The position numbers and the translations under genes were made by a program. From positions 4,588,001 to 4,652,000 of the forward strand of contig NZ_CP102512.1 in NCBI RefSeq assembly GCF_024612015.1: a DNA stretch of 64,000 bases, given 5' to 3'. This DNA is from Streptomyces sp. CA-210063. Lineage in GTDB: Bacteria > Actinomycetota > Actinomycetes > Streptomycetales > Streptomycetaceae. The notes below the pieces were generated by a model. It had not been told where the DNA came from, did no database searches, and saw only the letters and a program-made list of their open reading frames with translations. Of this stretch, positions 9,388 through 16,947 are shown piece after piece. Position 1 is the first letter of the stretch. Every line of letters begins with the position of its first letter.

Positions 9388-9629
9388 AGCTCATCCCCTT
9401 CGTCGGAGTCAACGCTCGGGGTGGCAAGATCCGTCAGCGCGAACTGGAGGAGACCAACCCGATCCCAACGCGGCATGTCCTTCGGCGAGGTGCCGATCAG
9501 TAGGCCCAATTCGCCGTCATCGTCGACGACTTCGGCGATCAGCATCAGCCGAGACAGCAGTCCGAACTCGTGCCGCTGGCAGACGTCCGCAACGGCCTGG
9601 TGGAGGTCGGTGGTGAAGGTGTCGCTCAC
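9384..9629 (-). CDS. Small phage connector-region protein
   Basis: I start this gene at GTG 9629, which overlaps the stop of the preceding gene by GTGA and gives 81 residues. Upstream in-frame sequence is Arg/His-rich and looks non-coding. The product is acidic, ends in SDEGDEL, and has a helical N-terminal half (TTDLHQAVADVCQRHEF). It overlaps the tail terminator by four bases, so it is translated as part of the connector operon. No family was recognised. A role in head-tail joining is likely from position only. Confidence 0.65.
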   Translation of the reverse strand: MSDTFTTDLHQAVADVCQRHEFGLLSRLMLIAEVVDDDGELGLLIGTSPKDMPRWDRVGLLQFALTDLATPSVDSDEGDEL

Positions 9630-10069
9630 GCGTCGCCCCCGCTCGCGGCGATGTCGGCCATGGCCGCCAGGAACAACGGGCGAACCTCTTCGATGGCCGG
9701 GCCGACGTGCGGGTACGGGCGCTGGTTGTAGCGCCTCCCCAAGGAGTCTTCGCCGACGAATCCATACTCCAGGCGTCTGGCCTGGGGCTTGTTGGTGCCG
9801 GTGGTGCCAATAACGGTGCTGCCTGCAACCAGGACGGTGTGCGTCCACGATCTGCGATAGTCACCGGTCGGCGCGTTCGGGCCCGGGCGCCCAGACGCGT
9901 GAGCCTTGACGCGGGTCTCCAGCAGCATCGTGTAGTGCCGCACCACGGAGACCGCCATCGGCAGGGTGAGGGCGGCTCGCCGCTCGAAGGCGGCGGCGAT
10001 CTGCACGGCGTTGGAGTAGGCCCCGGCGTCAGGGTGCGCGTTCGGGTGCGGGTTCAGGGGTGACGGCAT
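9626..10069 (-). CDS. Head-tail connector / tail completion protein (HK97 gp10-like)
   Basis: This 147-residue product has the size and position of HK97 gp10-type proteins, which complete the tail end of the connector. A central helix (VQIAAAFERRAALTLPMAVSVV) is followed by 'RRSWTHTVLVAGSTVIGTTGTNKPQARRLEYGF' (around residues 72-104), the characteristic pattern of a basic strand, a GTNxPYAxxxExG-like segment and an aromatic end. It overlaps the genes on both sides. The call is fairly good because the 'TN-P-A-R-LE-GF' pattern is typical of this family. Confidence 0.75.
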   Translation of the reverse strand: MPSPLNPHPNAHPDAGAYSNAVQIAAAFERRAALTLPMAVSVVRHYTMLLETRVKAHASGRPGPNAPTGDYRRSWTHTVLVAGSTVIGTTGTNKPQARRLEYGFVGEDSLGRRYNQRPYPHVGPAIEEVRPLFLAAMADIAASGGDA

Positions 10070-10463
10070 CGGCTGGCTCCCATCCGGCCCAGTCCCCGCG
10101 CGCCATTTCGATCAGTACAGCCAGCATGGCCCTGCTGAACTCGTGTGGCTGTCCATCCAGTAGATCACGACGAGCGAGCGTCGCCTTCTCCAGTTCCCGC
10201 CCGTCGATCGCCGCCAGGAAGGCAGCAGCCGCAGGTCCCGGGTCCGGCGGGGAACCGACGACGACACGTGCCACACCTTCCCACTCGACGCCAGCCCAGG
10301 GGGCGAGTTGCACGAGGAGCTGGGGTGCCTGACCCGCCTCCTGCACGAGTTGGTAGCCGCGCACATCACGTGTCACGTCTCGGCCGTTTACCTCCACGCG
10401 AGCGTGTCGTGCATCCGCCACGACTCGTACCGGCACCGGTTCGTCGTATCGCATCTCGGTCAC
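10029..10463 (-). CDS. Phage connector-region protein, unknown function
   Basis: The 144-residue product overlaps the preceding gene by four bases and the following one by 41 bases. The N-terminal 65 residues form alternating strands (VRVVADARHARVEVNGRDVTRD...) suggesting a small beta domain. The rest is helical and acidic with a Pro/Glu-rich end. No catalytic residues or membrane segments are seen. Being embedded in the run of connector genes it is probably a virion or assembly protein. I do not recognise a named family. Confidence 0.65.
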   Translation of the reverse strand: MTEMRYDEPVPVRVVADARHARVEVNGRDVTRDVRGYQLVQEAGQAPQLLVQLAPWAGVEWEGVARVVVGSPPDPGPAAAAFLAAIDGRELEKATLARRDLLDGQPHEFSRAMLAVLIEMARGDWAGWEPADAVTPEPAPERAP

Positions 10464-10867
10464 AGGCCCTGCCCCAGCGTTCCGCCCTGCTCATCAAGGC
10501 GCGTCACTCGCGCGAGCTCCCACGTCGATGCCTGTGTGCGCGCCTCGGCGTACCAGGTCCGTCCCTCGAACGCGGCTGTCTCGTTGGCCGCCGCAACCAC
10601 GGTGACGTGGTCGCCGGGCTCTGCTGGCGGGGAGGCCAGGGGCGTGAGGAGTTGGTACCAGGCGGCCGATTCCCCGGCCCAGTCGACGCCGAGGATCTGG
10701 GTGACAAGGAGCTGTCCGTGAGTCGACAGCAGAGCACCGGGCCCTTCGTACACAGTGTCGGGCGACGAGGCACCGTCACCGCCCGTTCTGGGGCGGCTGA
10801 TGCGGACCGTGTCCACCATCAGGGCCTCCAACTCAGCCTGCCTCGTCGTCGTGTCGTACGTGGGCAT
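10460..10867 (-). CDS. Head-tail connector-type protein, DUF6093-like copy 2
   Basis: I choose ATG 10867, four bases after the stop of the preceding gene, giving 135 residues. A longer frame to 10900 would overlap that gene. The protein is clearly related to the product of 10872-11306: both carry 'DTVRxxxP', 'xEGxGAL/I', 'Y.LLTPxxxPxxxGDHVTV' and a terminal 'W.L.RVT.L'. The pattern resembles the actinophage family I remember as DUF6093, small beta-barrel head-tail joining proteins. Its partner is probably an ancient tandem duplicate. Confidence 0.7.
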   Translation of the reverse strand: MPTYDTTTRQAELEALMVDTVRISRPRTGGDGASSPDTVYEGPGALLSTHGQLLVTQILGVDWAGESAAWYQLLTPLASPPAEPGDHVTVVAAANETAAFEGRTWYAEARTQASTWELARVTRLDEQGGTLGQGL

Positions 10868-10871
10868 CGGG

Positions 10872-11306
10872 TCAGCTCCCGTCGTTCGCGGAGGAGTCAT
10901 AGGTCAACCACGTCACCCGGACCACGGGGGTGCTGCTGCGCTCCACGCTGTCGACTTCCCAGATCCTGCCGACCGCGTCGGCGTCCTCGGATGCCGTGAG
11001 CGTCACCGAGTGCTCGCCCTTCGCGACGGGCGCGTCGACCGGGGTCAGCATGCGGTATCGGCCGGAGGTGGCAACGGGGGTGCCCGTGCCGTCGTTGAGA
11101 CGTACGGTCACGTCGGGGGAACGGTCGGGCTGGATCGCCCCTGCCCCTTCCCAGATGATCGTGGGCTCCCCGGGAACTTCCTGGAGGGTGTCAGGGTCGA
11201 TGTAGGGCTCGCCAGGCAGGAAGAACCGCACCGTGTCGGTGAGGAGACGTGTCTCCACCATCCGGCGGGCAGCTTCAAGCGGCAGCCCCCCGGCTGGTGT
11301 TGTCAT
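10872..11306 (-). CDS. Head-tail connector-type protein, DUF6093-like copy 1
   Basis: The 144-residue product starts at ATG 11306. The in-frame upstream extension is Arg/Ser-rich and was left out. Residues about 20-140 form the same beta-rich domain as the next gene (TDTVRFFLPGEP, then WEGAGAIQPDR, YRMLTPVDAPVAKGEHSVTL, VVRVTWL). It is the first phage gene left of the 25-kb cargo block, so the junction between phage and cargo lies in the 260 bases to its right. It probably helps join head and tail. Family assignment is from memory of the pattern. Confidence 0.7.
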   Translation of the reverse strand: MTTPAGGLPLEAARRMVETRLLTDTVRFFLPGEPYIDPDTLQEVPGEPTIIWEGAGAIQPDRSPDVTVRLNDGTGTPVATSGRYRMLTPVDAPVAKGEHSVTLTASEDADAVGRIWEVDSVERSSTPVVRVTWLTYDSSANDGS

Positions 11307-11569
11307 GATGATCAGCCTACGAGAGGGCGCTGACACCCTGGCCTGGCTCTGAACGCCCGATCGCGGCCCTAAAACCTCACCCACCAGGTGGTGTGACTTC
11401 GAACTCCAGTTACTACTGCGGGGATTTAGGCCGCTGAAGGTCCACGCGAAACCCTCCGTCCCCGGCGTGATCTTCGGAGATGAATGGGGTGGGTGTGCGG
11501 CAGGTGTGCTGTGTGGCCGGGCGGTAATCTTGCGCCTAGATCACCGACAGACACGGAAAGTGACGAACT

Positions 11570-11962
11570 GTGACCACTGCTGTTGTGGCCCCCGCGAAGG
11601 TCTCGGACTTCTACTGCCACCAGGCCATTCCCGGCCTCGTAGAGATCGAGCGGGTGATGGAGACGGACCGGGTGCTGGCGTTTCACCACACCAAGCCGTC
11701 ACACCCGGTACACATCGTGGTGGTGCCCAAGGAGCACATTCCGTCGCTCGTGGACCTAGGGGACGGTGGCCCGGAGCTGCTGGCGGAGGTCATGGACGTG
11801 GTGGCCAAGGTCGCGGACCAGGTGCGTGAGAAGCACGGCGCCGCTTCCGTGACCACCAACGTCGGCCTGTACCAGGAGTCCAAGCACCTGCACTGGCACG
11901 TCTACCACCGCGGCGAGACCGACGAGCAGATCCGCGAAATGTACGGCCATGGTGACAACTGA
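11570..11962 (+). CDS. HIT-family hydrolase/transferase
   Basis: The 130-residue protein starts at GTG 11570 with GGAAAG upstream. It shows the HIT signature HLHWHVY near residue 104, with the three histidines that form the nucleotide-phosphate catalytic site, and the upstream HHTKPSHPVHIVVVPKEH block that shapes the fold. HIT proteins cleave AMP from dinucleoside polyphosphates or, in the HINT branch, from aminoacyl- or aminoalkyl-adenylates. It is convergent with the MurG-like gene (3 nt between stops) and is the only plus-strand gene of the biosynthetic-type block. A role in clearing aminoacyl-AMP made by the neighbouring synthetase paralogue is possible but inferred. Confidence 0.88.
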   Translation: MTTAVVAPAKVSDFYCHQAIPGLVEIERVMETDRVLAFHHTKPSHPVHIVVVPKEHIPSLVDLGDGGPELLAEVMDVVAKVADQVREKHGAASVTTNVGLYQESKHLHWHVYHRGETDEQIREMYGHGDN

Positions 11963-11965
11963 CGT

Positions 11966-13063
11966 CTAGCGGGCTCGGCGGCGCCGCAGCCGGGCAGCGG
12001 ACAGGGTCTCGCTGGCGATGCGACTGGCCGCCTGGTGGATCGCGGCGGGATCCGGCCTGCTGATACTCGCGTGGGCGCCAGCCAGGTGAAGGCAGGCCTC
12101 GACGAGCGTGGCGCCGCCGGCGAGGGCGTCGTCGTCCTGGATGACGCGACAGCGTCCCTCGTGGCGACGCGCGTATGCCTCGGCGTTGATCAGTTGGTCA
12201 CCGCGGCTGACGCTGGCTGGCAGCGGGATGAGGACGGCGCGCTTGCCGAGCGCCTCCAGCTCGGCCAGGGTCGTTGCCCCGGCCCTGCCGATGACCAGGT
12301 CAGCCAGCCACAGTGCGTCGGTCATCTCCTGGTGCAGGTACTCGTACTGCCAGTAGCCGGGTGTTCCGTCGAGGGACGGGTCGAGGTTGCCCTTGCCGCA
12401 CACGTGGATCACCGCGTACCGGCCGCAGAGGTTGTCCAGTTGGCTGCGTACGGCGTCGTTGATGCGGGCGGAGCCGCTGCTGCCGCAGAAGATCAGCAGG
12501 ACCTCGGCGTCTGGCTTGATGCCGAGCTGGCTGCGCAGCCGGTCCGGGTTGCCCTCGCTGAGGTCGTGCCGCAGGGGCAGGCCGGTGACGACCGTCTTCC
12601 GGGCGAGCCAGCGCGGAGGCTTGGACCGGGCCGGTTCGGAGAGGCAGACGCGGGTCGCCATCCGGGCGAGGATCCGATTGGCGAGTCCTAGGGAGTGGTC
12701 GGACTCGTGGATGATGACCGGAACGCGGCACAGCCAGGCGGCGATTCCGACGGGGACGGTGACGTAGCCGCCCTTGGCGAACACGGCGTCGGGGCGCTCA
12801 CGGCGCATGGCCCGCCGGGCGGCGCCGATGCCGCGCAGGACAGTGAAAGGCATCCGCAGGTTGCTCCACGAGCCGTAACGCTTCAGCCCGGCGGACGGTA
12901 CGGAGCAGAAACGGATTTCGGCTTTTGCGGCGTACTCGTGCTCGATGCCTCCGTCCCGCCCGAAGAACACGAGTTCGTTCCCGCTCTGCGTGAGCTGGGC
13001 GGCGACGGATAGAGCGGGAACTACGTGCCCGGCGCTGCCGCCGCCGGTGATCGCAATTTTCAT
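11966..13063 (-). CDS. MurG-like GT28 glycosyltransferase
   Basis: Starting at ATG 13063 (a TTG precedes it directly), the product is 365 residues, the size of MurG. It has the N-terminal glycine motif GGGSAGHVVPAL (residues about 7-18), the HESDHSLGLANR motif corresponding to HEQN in MurG, and the C-terminal nucleotide-sugar motif GRAGATTLAE followed by LIPLP. MurG transfers GlcNAc from UDP-GlcNAc to lipid I. This copy is not in a cell-wall cluster, so it more likely glycosylates the product of the local pathway. It is the last gene of the minus-strand block and starts 115 bases after the tRNA-like gene. The Gly-Ser-Ala-Gly replacement of the usual Gly-Thr-Gly-Gly suggests a divergent acceptor site. 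Confidence 0.85.
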   Translation of the reverse strand: MKIAITGGGSAGHVVPALSVAAQLTQSGNELVFFGRDGGIEHEYAAKAEIRFCSVPSAGLKRYGSWSNLRMPFTVLRGIGAARRAMRRERPDAVFAKGGYVTVPVGIAAWLCRVPVIIHESDHSLGLANRILARMATRVCLSEPARSKPPRWLARKTVVTGLPLRHDLSEGNPDRLRSQLGIKPDAEVLLIFCGSSGSARINDAVRSQLDNLCGRYAVIHVCGKGNLDPSLDGTPGYWQYEYLHQEMTDALWLADLVIGRAGATTLAELEALGKRAVLIPLPASVSRGDQLINAEAYARRHEGRCRVIQDDDALAGGATLVEACLHLAGAHASISRPDPAAIHQAASRIASETLSAARLRRRRAR

Positions 13064-13178
13064 CAATACCGTTTCCGGGTTCGCATGACCTTATGTACGG
13101 GAGGTCGATATTCCTTCAGCAGTACTCCGCACCCTGTCACGGTCGCTGACCGGGCCGGGCATGGAGTACAGGCTGAGC

Positions 13179-13254
13179 TGGTCGGGCCGGCCGGACTTGA
13201 ACCAGGCTCCTCGGCAACGCTTTTGCCGTGCTCCACCACTTGAGCTACGACCCG
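13179..13254 (-). tRNA. Aberrant tRNA-like gene with encoded CCA and proline-type acceptor
   Basis: The minus strand folds into a complete 76-nt cloverleaf. The 7-bp acceptor stem is CGGGTCG / CGGCCCG (one G-U), followed by A73 and an encoded CCA. The D stem is GCTC/GAGC. The anticodon stem is a perfect CGGCA/TGCCG. The variable loop is 5 nt and the T loop is TTCAAGT. C1-G72 and A73 are the acceptor features of bacterial tRNA-Pro. The anticodon loop, AAAGCGT, is abnormal: position 33 is A instead of the near-universal U, and positions 34-36 read AGC. The T stem has one C-C mismatch (49-65). It lies 200 bases beyond the prolyl-tRNA-synthetase-like gene and has its own promoter. It probably does not decode; a carrier role in the local pathway is inferred. 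Confidence 0.78.
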
Positions 13255-13272
13255 TTCACTGTGGTGGGCATC

Positions 13273-13302
13273 ACGCTAGGGGCCGCCGCATTCGGGCGTC
13301 AA
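13273..13302 (-). promoter_or_regulatory. Sigma70-type promoter of the tRNA-like gene
   Basis: On the minus strand TTGACG (13302-13297) is followed after 18 nt by TAGCGT (13278-13273), a good match to the Streptomyces vegetative consensus. The start would fall near 13266, leaving about a dozen leader bases before the tRNA 5' end at 13254. Expression of the tRNA-like RNA therefore need not depend on readthrough from the upstream operon. Confidence 0.6.
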
Positions 13303-13387
13303 CAGGATCGACGGAATACCGGAGAAGTTTTCGCCATCGCTCACTCGCGCGAATAGACGGCTTTTTTATCTGAGTCTAGGCATGTCG

Positions 13388-13425
13388 AATAGTGTCGCCG
13401 CGACGGGCGTTGCGGCGACACTATT
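13388..13425 (-). terminator. Strong hairpin after the synthetase-like gene
   Basis: AATAGTGTCGCCGC and its exact complement flank a 10-base loop, giving a 14-bp stem starting 30 bases after the synthetase-like stop codon. There is no T run, as is usual for Streptomyces terminators. It separates the long operon from the independently promoted tRNA-like gene. Confidence 0.75.
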
Positions 13426-13454
13426 TCAGTCCGACTTGGTGGTGTCTCCTGGGG

Positions 13455-15116
13455 TTATCCGCGGGTGGCGAGTTGGGAAATGTGGCTGGATTGGGTGATG
13501 GTGGTGCGCCCGGTCCAGCGGCTGATCACTTCGATCTCCTCGGCGGGGCGGTCGGGGGAGAGCACTGCGGCGTGCGGCAGTCCCAGCAGGCGGGCGTAGC
13601 GGAGCTTCTCCCCGGTGGGAAGGGGCCGGTCGTCGACGAAGAGGCTCAGCCCGCGGGCGGTGAGGTCCTGTACGAGCTGGTCGGTGCGCTCTTGCATCTC
13701 CGGTTGGTCGGAGCGCAGCACGGCGAGGTGGACGTCGGCCGGCCCGGTGCCGGGCTTCCAGCGCAGGCCCTGATGGTCGCGGTGCAGGTCGGCGGCGGTC
13801 TGCATGCAGCGGGTGATGCCGATACCGGAGCAGGCCATCCAGGGGACGGCTTGGCGTCCGTTGTAGTCGGTGAAGGCGAGTTTCATCGGCTGGGAGTACT
13901 GGGTGCCGAGTTCGAAGACGTGAGCGACTTCGACGGCGCGGACGGCGCGGTGGGTCCCGGGGCACAGGGTGCACCGGCTGCCGTCCGATGCCTCGGCGAG
14001 GTCGAGGCCGCTTACTTTCAGGGCACCTAGGTCCGGGCCCCCGTTCCAGGTCACACCGCTGCGCAGCCCGTCGACGCCGTCCGAGATCGCGAACTCGTCC
14101 AGAGCGGAGACGGAAGTGTCGAACAACAGGAGCGTGTCGGGACTGTCCGCGGCATCCCACGGGGTGAGGGTCCCGGCCTCCTTGCCGAGGATGCCGGGTA
14201 GATCCTGGGGCTCGATGAGGGCGACGCGCCGGGCGCCGGTGGCAGCGGCGACCTTCCGGGCGCTGACCTTGAGGTCGGAGCGGACGGCCACAGCGGCCGA
14301 CAGGATGTTGCCGTCGGGGTGGGTGAGGACGAAGGCGATCACGTTGACGACGGGCGCGGCGGGCGGCGGCGCGGGGTGCACGGGCGTGACGGCTCCGTCG
14401 CCGCGGTTGCCGCAGTGGTCGCAGGCCACGATGGTGCTCTGCCCGGCGTCGGACAGCACCAGGTGCTCGGTGCTGGGGCCGGCGGAGATGGCGCCGCCAT
14501 CCGCCGGTGCCTGGAAGACGCCGGGCAGTCCCATGCCGGTCAGGGCGGCGGTGCAGGCCTCGTTCAGGAATGCCGTTGACTCGCGCATGCCGTCGGCCGA
14601 TGTGTCGAAGGTGTAGGCGTCGGCCATGGTGAACTCGCGTCCGCGCATCAGCCCGCCGCGCGGGGAAAGTTCGTCGCGGAACTTGCTCGTGGACAAGAAG
14701 AGCCGCACGGGCAGGTCCCTGAAGGAGCGCAGGTGCTCGCGGACCGTGGCGGCCGTGATCTCCTCCGAGGTCGGCGCGAGGCACATCTCATCTCCGCTGG
14801 AGCTGCGCACTGTCAGCAGAGCTCCTTCGCGCTGATAGGAGCGCCACCGGCCGGTCTCCTCCCAAAGCCGACGGCTTTGCAGGGTGGGGGCGGCGAAGGC
14901 GAGCGCACCGCGCTCCTCGAACGCGCTCCGGGCGATGGTCGCCATCCGGTCGTGGACGCGCAGGCCGAGCGGCAGGAGGGTGTGGACGCCGGTCGCGTCG
15001 GTGCGGGCCACCAAGCCCAGGTGGTAGAGCAGGTCGAGGGCGGGATCGGTAGCCTCCCCGGCCCCACGGCGGACCGGCGGCCACATTCGGCTGGCATACA
15101 GGGCAGTGGTGGTCAT
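13455..15116 (-). CDS. Prolyl-tRNA synthetase paralogue, full length
   Basis: The 553-residue product has the complete bacterial ProRS plan. The class II catalytic core carries the APTSEE loop (residues 114-119), motif 2 with the 'FRDELSPR...LMRGREF' signature (146-162) and motif 3 GIGITR (431-436). An inserted editing-type domain lies at about 225-395, with Cys pairs at 232/235 and 382/385. The C-terminal anticodon-binding domain spans about 460-553. The length fits normal ProRS (about 565). It overlaps the upstream glycosyltransferase gene by ATGA, placing it in the biosynthetic-type operon rather than as housekeeping proS. The tRNA-like gene follows it. Likely roles are charging that RNA, ligating an amino acid to a pathway intermediate, or serving as a resistant ProRS. 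Sequence alone does not decide. Confidence 0.9.
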   Translation of the reverse strand: MTTTALYASRMWPPVRRGAGEATDPALDLLYHLGLVARTDATGVHTLLPLGLRVHDRMATIARSAFEERGALAFAAPTLQSRRLWEETGRWRSYQREGALLTVRSSSGDEMCLAPTSEEITAATVREHLRSFRDLPVRLFLSTSKFRDELSPRGGLMRGREFTMADAYTFDTSADGMRESTAFLNEACTAALTGMGLPGVFQAPADGGAISAGPSTEHLVLSDAGQSTIVACDHCGNRGDGAVTPVHPAPPPAAPVVNVIAFVLTHPDGNILSAAVAVRSDLKVSARKVAAATGARRVALIEPQDLPGILGKEAGTLTPWDAADSPDTLLLFDTSVSALDEFAISDGVDGLRSGVTWNGGPDLGALKVSGLDLAEASDGSRCTLCPGTHRAVRAVEVAHVFELGTQYSQPMKLAFTDYNGRQAVPWMACSGIGITRCMQTAADLHRDHQGLRWKPGTGPADVHLAVLRSDQPEMQERTDQLVQDLTARGLSLFVDDRPLPTGEKLRYARLLGLPHAAVLSPDRPAEEIEVISRWTGRTTITQSSHISQLATRG

Positions 15117-16219
15117 CGGCGCCCCTCGATCACGGAACTGGACAGGCGGGTCACCTGTGCGACGGTGTTGGTGATGTGGTGCCGGCGGGCGTTGGCCGCA
15201 GCCGCGCCGTGCAGGTCATGGCGCAGCGTCTCGTCGGCGGCCACGCGGTCGATGAGCGCGGCGAGCGCCGGTGCGTCGCCGGGCCGGTAGGGCATGCCTC
15301 CGTCGCCGAGGGTGTAGTCCAGGCCGGGCAGGTCGCCGTAGAGGACGGGTAGTCCGTGGGCCTGGGCTTCGACAGCGACCAGTCCGAAGGCCTCCAGCTG
15401 GCGAGTGGTGAACACCAGCGCATCGAATCCGGCGAACCTCCCCCACAGCTCCTCGCGCGGCAGGAACGGCTCAAAGGTGACCCGCTCGCCCAGGCCGAGA
15501 CGTTCGGTGCGCTCCTTGAGCAGCGGCAGCTCGCTGCCGCTGCCAATCACCGTGAGATGGTGCTTGTCCTGGGTAAGGGCGAGGGCTTCGATCGCCGTGA
15601 CGGTGCACTTGTTGGCATCGAGGCGGCCGGCGTGCAGCAGGTTCAGCCGGTGCAAGGGCCGGGGCACGGCGGTCGGTTGGGGTGGGAGCGGGACGCCCCA
15701 GGGGACGGTTGTCAGCCGTTCGGTGTAGGCGTGGTTGGTGAGCCGGTCGACCTCGAAGCCCATGGCCGTGTTTGGGACGATCACCTTGGTGCTGGCGGCC
15801 ACGATCTCGGTGAGGACCTGGAGAGCCTGCTCGCTTTCGGCGGCGGCGATGACATCGGTGCCGTGCGCGACGGACATCACGGGGGTGGTGCCCGCCGCGC
15901 GGGCGAAGGCGAGTGCGAGCCCGAACCCGAGGTGCTGGGCGTGGATGAGGCTGGGCCGGTGGGCGCCGATCAGGTCGGCGACCTCGTCGGTCAGCTGGGC
16001 TGCGTAGGCGTCGAAGCGCGGGCCGTAGGGCTGTTTGTCGGCGGCGAGCAGGGTGGTCTCGGGGAAGTGGTGCTTCCAAGTGCCGCTGCCGGGCAGGCCC
16101 AGGTACAGCACCCGGAAGTCGTCGGTAAGCCGCTGGTAGACGTCGCTGCACCAGATGGTCGACCCGCACGAGGGCTCCATCGGCAGGTCGATCCCGGTCA
16201 GGATCAGCGGACGGTTCAT
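15113..16219 (-). CDS. GT4-family glycosyltransferase
   Basis: The 368-residue product starts at ATG 16219 in an ATGA overlap with the WbqC-like gene and itself overlaps the synthetase-like gene by ATGA. It shows the GT-B retaining pattern of family GT4: an N-terminal domain with HAQHLGFGLAL and SVAHGTDV (residues about 93-122), then LLHAGRLDANKCTVTAIEAL (about 215-234) and the nucleotide-sugar site with 'EAFGLVAVEAQAHGLPVL' (about 300-318), whose first Glu pair is typical. GT4 members include MshA of mycothiol synthesis and many antibiotic glycosyltransferases. With the PIG-L deacetylase two genes upstream, an N-acetylglucosaminyl-type donor is a reasonable inference. Confidence 0.88.
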   Translation of the reverse strand: MNRPLILTGIDLPMEPSCGSTIWCSDVYQRLTDDFRVLYLGLPGSGTWKHHFPETTLLAADKQPYGPRFDAYAAQLTDEVADLIGAHRPSLIHAQHLGFGLALAFARAAGTTPVMSVAHGTDVIAAAESEQALQVLTEIVAASTKVIVPNTAMGFEVDRLTNHAYTERLTTVPWGVPLPPQPTAVPRPLHRLNLLHAGRLDANKCTVTAIEALALTQDKHHLTVIGSGSELPLLKERTERLGLGERVTFEPFLPREELWGRFAGFDALVFTTRQLEAFGLVAVEAQAHGLPVLYGDLPGLDYTLGDGGMPYRPGDAPALAALIDRVAADETLRHDLHGAAAANARRHHITNTVAQVTRLSSSVIEGRR

Positions 16220-16947
16220 GCCACGCTCCCCTTCTCGGCCTGCGGGAGGTAGGCCTCGAACGAGGTGCGCAGCAGCGCGGAGGTGCCTGCCCATCCCAGG
16301 GCGCAGACCGCATCGATGACGGACAGACCCGGCATGAACTCCTGGCGGGGCCAGGCCTGGAGGTACTGCGGGTGCCGGTCGGTGAACTCGTTCCACCGCA
16401 CCGACACCTGGTGGTGTTCCAGCTGGCCGGTGTCGAGGTAGTCGCGGGTGCCGGATCCGGCCCACAGCACCCGTTCCCCGGCGGACGCGCATATTTGGGC
16501 CAGCCGCTCGGTCTTGTCGGCCGCAGTGATCTTCATCTGGGAGGTGCGCAGCAGCCGGGCCCGGGAGCCGAGGGCGGTGGCGAGGGCGGTGATCAGGTCG
16601 ATGTTGAGGTCGGCCAGGTGCTCGTGGCCGGCCGTCAGTGCCGGACGCAGCACGTTCAGGGCCTCGTCGATGTAGGGGGTGCGGGCGTAGGCGAGGCGGA
16701 TTTGGCGCAGCAGCCGGTCGGGGTCGAAGGTGGGCGCGATCCGGGTGTCCTTGATGAGCTGGCCGGTGTCCCGGATGACCGGCACGGTCAGCCAGTCGAT
16801 TCCGTCGGCGGTCTTGATGCGGTTGCGGTTCTGCCAGCCGCCCTGGGTGTACTGCACATCGTCGTAGAAGGCGACCGTGTCGCAGCCGAGCAGGGCCTCG
16901 CAGAACCCCAGCCACGGGGCGAAGGGCGGCTGTTCGATGTAGATCAA
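16216..16947 (-). CDS. WbqC-like family protein
   Basis: The gene begins with TTG 16947 in a TTGA overlap with the PIG-L stop and ends in an ATGA overlap with the glycosyltransferase, giving 243 residues. The opening IYIEQPPFAPWLGFCEALLGCD followed by 'FYDDVQYTQGGWQNRNRIK' (about residues 27-45) is the hallmark of WbqC-like proteins, found in O-antigen, glycan and natural-product clusters. Homologues have been proposed to act as acyl or aminoacyl transfer enzymes, but the chemistry is not settled. Its place between deacetylase and glycosyltransferase suggests it acts on the same amino-sugar intermediate. Confidence 0.82.
   Translation of the reverse strand: MIYIEQPPFAPWLGFCEALLGCDTVAFYDDVQYTQGGWQNRNRIKTADGIDWLTVPVIRDTGQLIKDTRIAPTFDPDRLLRQIRLAYARTPYIDEALNVLRPALTAGHEHLADLNIDLITALATALGSRARLLRTSQMKITAADKTERLAQICASAGERVLWAGSGTRDYLDTGQLEHHQVSVRWNEFTDRHPQYLQAWPRQEFMPGLSVIDAVCALGWAGTSALLRTSFEAYLPQAEKGSVA

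Noticed and set aside
11380..11420. T-arm-like TTCGAAC sequence at the left cargo boundary
   Set aside because: No acceptor, D or anticodon stems could be matched, so it is not called a tRNA.
13025..13243. Plus-strand open frame across the tRNA-like gene
   Set aside because: The strand opposite folds into a full cloverleaf, and the frame has no good start signal.
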